From: a virus
Length of the DNA stretch: 22,813 nt
IMG/VR virus record: IMGVR_UViG_3300032322_001118
Span: 1-22,813 of that record
Strand: one strand, 5' to 3'
Under the pieces are notes generated by a model. That model was not told the origin of the DNA. It searched no databases and saw only the letters and a list, made by a program, of their open reading frames with translations. Below are positions 19,186-22,813 of the stretch, piece after piece; the stretch's first letter is position 1, and each line of letters starts with the position of its first letter. The position numbers and the translations under genes are program-made.

Positions 19186-20154
19186 ATGGCAGCCCGAGTG
19201 TCCGATGAGGAGTTCATCGAAATCTGGCGCCGCGTTGGCGGTGCGCGTGCTTTGGCTGAAGAGTTGGGCATCACCGAGCGAGCAGCACACCGGCGGCGCC
19301 GCGACATCGAGAAAAGCCACGACATCGCGCTGACCGCGGTCAACCGGCCCGAGCTGCCGACCTCCAACTATGTGATGCGACCCGGCGAAGACACCACGAT
19401 GCGGGTGCGCCTGGACGATGGCTGCATCATCGTCGGCAGCGACTGCCACTACTGGCCGGACATCATCACCACCGCGCACCGCGGGTTCGTGCGCCTGGTG
19501 AAGGAGCTCAAGCCCAACCACGTCGTGCTGAACGGCGACCTGTTCGACGGCGCCAGCAACAGCCGCCACCCTCGCCGGGGCTGGGAGTCTCGGCCGACCG
19601 TGAAGCAGGAGCTCGAGGCCGTGCAGGACCGCCTGCATGAGATCGAGAAGGTGGCCGGCAACGCCAAGTGCATCCGCACCTGGGGCAACCATTGCCTTCG
19701 GTTCGATGCCCTGCTCGCCACCCAGGCGCCGGAGTACGAGGGCGTGTTCGGCATGGCGCTCTCCGACCACCTGCCGCGCTGGAAGGCGTGCTGGGCGATC
19801 AACGTCAACGACCACACCGTCATCAAGCACCGCATCAAGAACGGCATCCACGCGACCTGGAACAACACCGGCGACGCGCAGATCAACACCGTGACCGGCC
19901 ACCTGCACAACCTGCGGGTGACGCCGCGCACGACGATGGCGCTGACCAACGGCGGCGTGATCTACGGCGTCGACACCGGGACGATGGCCGACGTGTGGGG
20001 TCCGCAGTTCGGCTACCTCGAGGACGGCCCGCGCAACTGGCGCAGCGGGTTCGCCGTGCTCACGTTCATGAATGGCTACCTCATGCCGCCCGAGCTGGCG
20101 CAGGTGGTGGAGGACGGCCTGCTCTATTTTCGCGGCAAGCTTTTGGAGGTGTGA
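19186..20154 (+). CDS. Calcineurin-like metallophosphoesterase with N-terminal HTH
   Basis: A 322-residue protein with GGGGAG as ribosome site. Residues 5-45 look like a helix-turn-helix (EEFIEIWRRVGGARALAEELGI, then TERAAHRRRRDIE). The rest carries the metallophosphoesterase metal-site motifs in order: SDCHYWPD (D86, H88), NGDLFDG (D118), WGNHC (N168, H169), NGIHAT (H222) and TGHLHN (H239, H241). It should therefore bind two metal ions and hydrolyse phosphomono- or diesters; the substrate is unknown (nucleic acid, nucleotide or nucleotide signal). The first motif is S-D-C-H rather than the usual G-D-x-H, a mild deviation. It lies in a tail/lysis operon, with its own 56-base leader and a two-base gap to the next gene. 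Enzymes of this type in phages are often annotated as DNA repair-exonuclease-like; that is only a possibility. Confidence 0.88.
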   Translation: MAARVSDEEFIEIWRRVGGARALAEELGITERAAHRRRRDIEKSHDIALTAVNRPELPTSNYVMRPGEDTTMRVRLDDGCIIVGSDCHYWPDIITTAHRGFVRLVKELKPNHVVLNGDLFDGASNSRHPRRGWESRPTVKQELEAVQDRLHEIEKVAGNAKCIRTWGNHCLRFDALLATQAPEYEGVFGMALSDHLPRWKACWAINVNDHTVIKHRIKNGIHATWNNTGDAQINTVTGHLHNLRVTPRTTMALTNGGVIYGVDTGTMADVWGPQFGYLEDGPRNWRSGFAVLTFMNGYLMPPELAQVVEDGLLYFRGKLLEV

Positions 20155-20155
20155 G

Positions 20156-20332
20156 GTGACGGACGAAGAGTTCGAGCAGCGGCTCAACGCGCTGGTGGGC
20201 CGGACCATCGAGGACGTGTACACCGAGGGCGGTGTCTTCGGCCTGGTGCTGGATGACGGCACCGAGCTCGAGCTCGACACAGACGACGAGGGCGACCTGT
20301 TCTGCCGCTTCCTGGACGCCGACCAGCAATGA
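20156..20332 (+). CDS. Small acidic hypothetical protein, 58 aa
   Basis: The frame is open upstream, but the gene most likely starts at GTG 20156, two bases after the phosphoesterase stop, with GGAGG (20145-20149) six bases before it. The product is VTDEEFEQRLNALVGR, then TIEDVYTEGGVFGLVLDDGTELEL and a very acidic DTDDEGDLFCRFLDADQQ end. It reads like a single small alpha/beta domain in which a beta hairpin (FGLVLDDGTELEL) dominates. No family recognised. Overlap with the next gene is four bases (ATGA), so it is coupled to the holin candidate. Codon bias supports it as real. Its role is unknown; an acidic partner of a lysis or DNA protein is speculation. Confidence 0.72.
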   Translation: MTDEEFEQRLNALVGRTIEDVYTEGGVFGLVLDDGTELELDTDDEGDLFCRFLDADQQ

Positions 20333-20532
20333 AGCTGTACGAGAACTGGCGCGAGATCCTCAACAAGGCCTGGTCGATCCGGCTGATGATCATCGCCGGC
20401 GTGCTCACCGCGTGCGAGATCGTGCTTCCGCTGTATGCCGACGCCATCCCGCGCAACCTGTTCGCCGCCCTCTCCGCGCTCGCCACGATGGGCGCGCTGG
20501 TGGCGCGCCTGGTCGCGCAGAAGGACGTGTGA
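20329..20532 (+). CDS. Holin candidate, two membrane spans (DUF7940-like)
   Basis: A 67-residue membrane protein starting in an ATGA overlap. Two hydrophobic stretches are visible: about residues 18-37 (RLMIIAGVLTACEIVLPLYA) and 43-62 (LFAALSALATMGALVARLVA), joined by a short ADAIPRN turn, with a charged N-terminus (MKLYENWREILNKAWS) and a short C-terminal tail (QKDV). The pattern W...L..AWS.RL...AG.L...E...P.......P......LS......AR...Q is shared by small phage proteins often called holins (DUF7940, from memory). Placement right before the endolysin, with a TGATG overlap, supports a class II holin or pinholin that controls lysis timing. A pinholin would pair well with the signal-anchor endolysin that follows. 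Confidence 0.82.
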   Translation: MKLYENWREILNKAWSIRLMIIAGVLTACEIVLPLYADAIPRNLFAALSALATMGALVARLVAQKDV

Positions 20533-20987
20533 TGCAGCGCACGCACGTCGCCGCCCTCTCGCTGTCGGCTGCGGCGCTGGTCGGCATCGCGCTGCATGAG
20601 GGCTACCGCGACGAAGCCTACACCCCGGTGCCGGGTGACGTGCCGACCATCGGGTTCGGCACCACCGAGGGCGTGAAGATGGGCGACCGCATCACGCCGC
20701 CCCGCGCACTGGTCCGCCTGCTGGACGACGCGAGCGAGTTCGAGACCGCGGTGCGCCGCTGTGCGCCGGTGCCCATGCACCAGTACGAGTTCGACGCGTA
20801 CGTCTCGCTGACCTACAACATCGGCGCGGGCGCGTTCTGCAGCTCGACGCTGGCACGCAAGCTCAAGGCCGGCGACTACGCCGGCGCCTGCGCGGAGATC
20901 CTGCGCTGGGACAAGTTCAAGGGCCAGCCCCTAACGGGGCTCACCAAACGCAGACGCGAGGAGCACGCCAAATGCTTGGGCTACTGA
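20532..20987 (+). CDS. Endolysin, GH24 phage lysozyme with signal-anchor N-terminus
   Basis: A 151-residue muramidase starting in a TGATG overlap with the holin. It cleaves the MurNAc-GlcNAc bond of peptidoglycan. The catalytic Glu is E23 in ALHEGYRDEAY, followed by PVPGDVPTIGFGTT (residues 32-45) containing D36 and T39. Later conserved parts are YEFDAYVSLTYNIGAGAFCSSTLARKL (85-111) and FKGQPLTGLTKRRREEHAKC (129-148). Residues 6-21 (VAALSLSAAALVGIAL) are a weakly hydrophobic, Ala/Gly/Ser-rich segment directly before the catalytic Glu, as in signal-anchor-release endolysins such as phage 21 R. Asp is 13 residues after Glu, not the T4-like nine; this is a known-looking variant of the PVPGD subfamily. 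Cysteines 77, 103, 120 and 148 could form disulfides after export. Confidence 0.93.
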   Translation: MQRTHVAALSLSAAALVGIALHEGYRDEAYTPVPGDVPTIGFGTTEGVKMGDRITPPRALVRLLDDASEFETAVRRCAPVPMHQYEFDAYVSLTYNIGAGAFCSSTLARKLKAGDYAGACAEILRWDKFKGQPLTGLTKRRREEHAKCLGY

Positions 20988-21469
20988 TGAACCGCTGGGC
21001 GATCGGCGCCGTCGCCGCCGTGCTGTTGCTGGGCGGCGCCTGGTGGAAGGGCTACAGCTCGGGCAAGGAGCGCGTGCAGCGGGAGTGGGACGCCGACCGT
21101 GCGCAGCAGGAGCTGGCGCGAGCCAAGCTCGTCGACCTGGTCCGCAAGGCAGAACAGCAGCTGCAGCAGACCGCAGACCAACAGCAGAAGGAGAAGAGAG
21201 ATGCGCTTGACCGTCTTAGCCGCCAGCACCGCGCTCTGGTTGACAGCCTGCGCGACCGCGCCCAGCGCCCCGCCCCCGGTGCAGTGTCCGGTGGTGCCGG
21301 ACCTGCCCAAGGCCAGCCAGGATGTACGGGCGCCGAGCTTTATCGACCGGATGCGGAGTTTCTTATCGGGGAAGCTGCCCGCGCAGACACCCTCCGAGCC
21401 GAGCTCGAGGCCTGCTACACCCAGTACGACGCGGTGAGAGCGGGCTCGCTGAAAAACGGCTCGCTGTGA
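20972..21469 (+). CDS. Rz: Inner-membrane spanin, Rz type
   Basis: A 165-residue protein. ATG 20972 is chosen because GAGGAG (20957-20962) precedes it; ATG 20987 (TGATG with the endolysin stop) is possible but lacks a clear ribosome site. Residues 7-27 form a signal anchor (NRWAIGAVAAVLLLGGAWWKG). Residues 28-95 are a periplasmic coiled coil rich in Gln, Glu, Arg and Leu (AEQQLQQTADQQQKEKRDALDRL). After a Gly/Pro/Gln-rich linker, the end has ELYRPDAEFLIGEAARADTLRAELEACYTQY, the typical Rz C-terminus. With the nested Rz1 it would bridge inner and outer membranes and fuse them in the last step of lysis. It shows that the host has an outer membrane. It is the last plus-strand gene in the window. 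Confidence 0.9.
   Translation: MLGLLMNRWAIGAVAAVLLLGGAWWKGYSSGKERVQREWDADRAQQELARAKLVDLVRKAEQQLQQTADQQQKEKRDALDRLSRQHRALVDSLRDRAQRPAPGAVSGGAGPAQGQPGCTGAELYRPDAEFLIGEAARADTLRAELEACYTQYDAVRAGSLKNGSL
21201..21437 (+). CDS. Rz1: Outer-membrane lipoprotein spanin, Rz1 type (nested in Rz)
   Basis: A 78-residue frame lying fully inside Rz in another frame, starting at ATG 21201 with AAGGAG (21188-21193) seven bases before it. The N-terminus MRLTVLAASTALWLTAC is a lipoprotein signal with lipobox LTAC, giving lipidated Cys17. The mature part starts ATAPSAPPPVQCPVVPDLP, Pro-rich as in lambda Rz1, and continues with a helical IDRMRSFLSG segment and a Pro/Ser/Thr-rich end. It anchors the spanin complex in the outer membrane. 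The upstream open frame to 21099 is only Rz shadow. Nested Rz1 genes of this type are well known. Confidence 0.92.
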   Translation: MRLTVLAASTALWLTACATAPSAPPPVQCPVVPDLPKASQDVRAPSFIDRMRSFLSGKLPAQTPSEPSSRPATPSTTR

Positions 21470-21483
21470 CGCGCTACAACCGC

Positions 21484-21517
21484 CTCAAAAGAAAAGGGCA
21501 AGGGATGACCCTTGCCC
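21484..21517 (-). terminator. Intrinsic terminator for the leftward (minus) operon
   Basis: GGGCAAGGG (21496-21504) and CCCTTGCCC (21509-21517) form a perfect 9-bp stem with a 4-nt loop. Read on the minus strand it is followed by TTTTCTTTT (21495 down to about 21487). On the plus strand the stem is followed by AAAGG, so termination there would be poor. It sits 15 bases after the Rz stop and 25 bases after the end of the minus gene, between convergent operons. Confidence 0.88.
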
Positions 21518-21541
21518 AAAGGCTGCGTGTTGTGGTGCGCG

Positions 21542-21700
21542 CTATGTGCAGCCGGATGGCCCCATGCCTTTCAGCATCCTCCAGATGTTGTGGTGAGAGC
21601 AGTTCATCGCCTTTGCGAGCTCTCTGACGGACGGATTACGGCCGAATCGACGGCGCAACACGCCGCGAATCTCGACCAGCTGCTGTTGCCTCGGGGTCAT
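21542..21700 (-). CDS. Small LexA-DNA-binding-domain-like HTH protein, 52 aa
   Basis: Reading on the minus strand, the ATG at 21700-21698 overlaps the RecT-like stop by four bases (ATGA), with AAGGGGGC just upstream. The product starts TPRQQQLVEIRGVLRRRFG, then NPSVRELAKAMNCSHHNIWRMLKGMG. This matches the winged-helix start of LexA (T..Q...L..I......G..PS.RELA..M......V......L), including the PSVRELA helix and a candidate recognition helix (SHHNIWRMLKGM). There is no room for the LexA autocleavage/protease domain. The longer frame upstream (to 21856) is RecT shadow. It may bind DNA as a small regulator, or modulate the recombinase operon. Function is inferred, family from memory. Confidence 0.75.
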   Translation of the reverse strand: MTPRQQQLVEIRGVLRRRFGRNPSVRELAKAMNCSHHNIWRMLKGMGPSGCT

Positions 21701-22728
21701 GCCGCCCCCTTCGTCATGAGGCCGAGCACGCCGAGGCGCTTCTGGTATCCGCGCTGCAGGTTGGCGACCAGGGTCGGGCCGCCCTGCTCCTGGATCAGCG
21801 TCTCGTTGACCTCCTTGAGCTCGCGCAGCTTGGTCATGCGCTGGCGCGGCTCCCACCGCTTGCTATTGGCGACGCGCTCGGCCATCTCCTCGTAGGCCTG
21901 CTCCCACTCCTCAAGCGTGGCGTAGACGGCCTCGGCCTCGGACTTGCCCGGCACCATGAGCGGGTAGCTGTTGGACGGCGACACGTCCTCGCCGCGCTGA
22001 GCGTCCTCGAAGTCGATGACCCGCTCCGCCATCTCGCGCACTTCCTCGCGCACCACCTCCAGCTCGGCCGCGTAGATTTCAACCGGCGGCATGACCTCGA
22101 CCGGCACGCCGGCGTCGAGCTCGGGCTCCGGCAGCGCGATTGGCTTGACCACGTCGAGCGGGTTAGCAGGTTTGCTGACAGGCGTGATGTCGCGCTCGGC
22201 CGGGAAGTCAGCGGCTTCCTCGGCCGTGATTAGCCCCTTGAGCACGTCTGGGTAGGCATCGCGCAGGGCGAAGCCGCGGGCGCGCATCTGCAGCATCCGC
22301 TTGGGGTAGGCCTGCCAGGGGCCGGACTTGCCCCACAGGCCGGCGCGCTTGGCATCCTCGACGCTGAACCTGGCAATGACTGGGTTGCGGCCCTTGCGCT
22401 TGGCGACGCACACCGCGGTGTACTTGCCGGTGCCCTCCTCGCCCTCGAAGTGCTCGTCGACGCCATCGCAGACGGCACTGGCTTGCACCAGCGCCATCGC
22501 GGCGTCGCCGTACACGCTCGGCTTGCCGTTGATGCAGGCGATGTTCTGCAGCGCCTGCAGGGGCGCCAGGCCCAGCTCCTTGCCCCACTGCACGGCGACG
22601 AGCACGTCCTCCGGCCGGCCTTGGTAGGCCTTCGGCACCATCTGCGACTTGGCCAGCATCTCGCTGAAGCGCATGGCCTCGTCCAGGGTGACGGGCGCAA
22701 AGCCCTGGTTGCTAGTTGTTAACTGCAT
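21697..22728 (-). CDS. RecT-family single-strand annealing protein
   Basis: A 343-residue protein on the minus strand; ATG at 22728 is preceded by GAGGAG. Residues 1-180 carry the RecT-like core: LDEAMRFSEMLAKSQMVPKAY, GRPEDVLVAVQWGKELGLAPLQALQNIACINGKPSVYGDAAMALV (about 37-81), then YTAVCVAKRKGRNPVIARFS, GLWGKSGPWQAYPKRMLQMRARGFALRDAYPDVLKG. This family anneals single-stranded DNA and drives homologous recombination with an exonuclease partner. Residues about 190-343 are an extra region: a Pro/Glu-rich acidic part (LPEPELDAGVPVEVMPPVE), then helices with EEMAERVANSKRWEPRQRMTKLRELKEV. Core RecT homologues are often 250-330 residues, but this second half is not familiar. The gene overlaps the upstream partial gene by 17 bases and the LexA-like gene by four. 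No exonuclease gene is visible in the window. Confidence 0.88.
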   Translation of the reverse strand: MQLTTSNQGFAPVTLDEAMRFSEMLAKSQMVPKAYQGRPEDVLVAVQWGKELGLAPLQALQNIACINGKPSVYGDAAMALVQASAVCDGVDEHFEGEEGTGKYTAVCVAKRKGRNPVIARFSVEDAKRAGLWGKSGPWQAYPKRMLQMRARGFALRDAYPDVLKGLITAEEAADFPAERDITPVSKPANPLDVVKPIALPEPELDAGVPVEVMPPVEIYAAELEVVREEVREMAERVIDFEDAQRGEDVSPSNSYPLMVPGKSEAEAVYATLEEWEQAYEEMAERVANSKRWEPRQRMTKLRELKEVNETLIQEQGGPTLVANLQRGYQKRLGVLGLMTKGAA

Positions 22729-22813
22729 TGTTCTGCTCCTCGAGATACGTTTCGATGGTGGTGATCACCGCCTCGCAGATGCCGTCGATGACGCGCATCG
22801 CCTGGTCGCGGGT
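22712..22813 (-). CDS. C-terminal fragment of an unknown early gene (truncated by window edge)
   Basis: On the minus strand the frame is open from the window edge to TAG at 22714-22712, giving 33 visible residues: RDQAMRVIDGICEAVI and TTIETYLEEQNNAVNN. The stop lies 17 bases inside the RecT-like gene, a coupling overlap like those elsewhere. The fragment looks helical and acidic. Too short to name; it may be another recombination or early protein. Confidence 0.6.
   Translation of the reverse strand, partial: TRDQAMRVIDGICEAVITTIETYLEEQNNAVNN

Noticed and set aside
20926-20941. AGCCCC/GGGGCT hairpin near the end of the endolysin gene
   Set aside because: No T run follows, and the next gene starts 31 bases later with its own ribosome site; it encodes the conserved QPLTGLT segment.
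21512-21895. Plus-strand frame opposite the LexA-like and RecT genes
   Set aside because: It crosses the minus-strand terminator and has no ribosome site; the minus-strand genes have recognisable protein families.
1-22813. tRNA genes, CRISPR arrays, insertion sequences, integrase or attachment sites
   Set aside because: I looked for cloverleaf-like, direct-repeat-spacer and transposase signatures and saw none that I can support.

Overview
The window is part of a GC-rich, tailed-phage genome (or prophage) with a podovirus-type virion. The order of morphogenesis genes is T7-like: head-tail connector (portal), scaffold, capsid, tail tube A, tail tube B, three or four internal/ejection proteins, then tail fibre. 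The proteins are only family-level relatives of T7. A Bbp19-like gene sits between portal and scaffold, and no phage RNA polymerase, terminase or integrase is visible here, so this is not a classical Autographivirus. A spanin pair (Rz with nested Rz1) means the host is Gram-negative. Strong G/C third-position codon bias points to a GC-rich host such as a Burkholderiales, Xanthomonadales or Pseudomonas-type bacterium; this host guess is weak.

Layout. 1-3946 (+): a 5'-truncated unknown protein, two small basic proteins, portal, Bbp19-like protein and scaffold, all joined by 1-4 nt start/stop overlaps (TAATG, GTGA, ATGA). 3947-4187: a strong intrinsic terminator, then a structured leader with a weak promoter candidate, ahead of the capsid gene. 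4188-8666: capsid, small capsid-adjacent protein, a 14-bp hairpin, tail tube A, tail tube B and a gp14-like internal protein. 8659-15106: three long proteins in the gp15/gp16 position. The middle one (10398-12302) looks like an enzyme-type fold rather than a plain structural protein, and its 3' end carries an embedded 62-codon gene in another frame.

15143-18914: receptor-binding region. A fibre with a T7 gp17-like N-terminus and 23 Ala/Ser/Thr/Asn heptads is followed by a glycine-rich adhesin-like protein in much lower-GC3 sequence, a tail-assembly chaperone-like protein and a C1q-like beta protein. 18923-21469: lysis region. It holds an XhlA-like coiled-coil/membrane protein, an HTH-metallophosphoesterase, a small acidic protein, a two-TM holin candidate, a signal-anchor (SAR-type) GH24 endolysin, and Rz with Rz1 nested out of frame.

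21484-22813 (-): a convergent early-type operon: the C-terminal end of an unknown gene, a RecT-family annealing protein with a long C-terminal extension, and a 52-aa LexA-DNA-binding-domain-like protein, closed by a terminator reading leftwards. The most unusual features are the overprinted 62-aa gene with a hairpin over the next ribosome binding site, the possible ejected enzyme in the internal-protein cluster, the transferred adhesin island, the HTH-phosphoesterase inside the lysis region and the tiny LexA-like partner of RecT.
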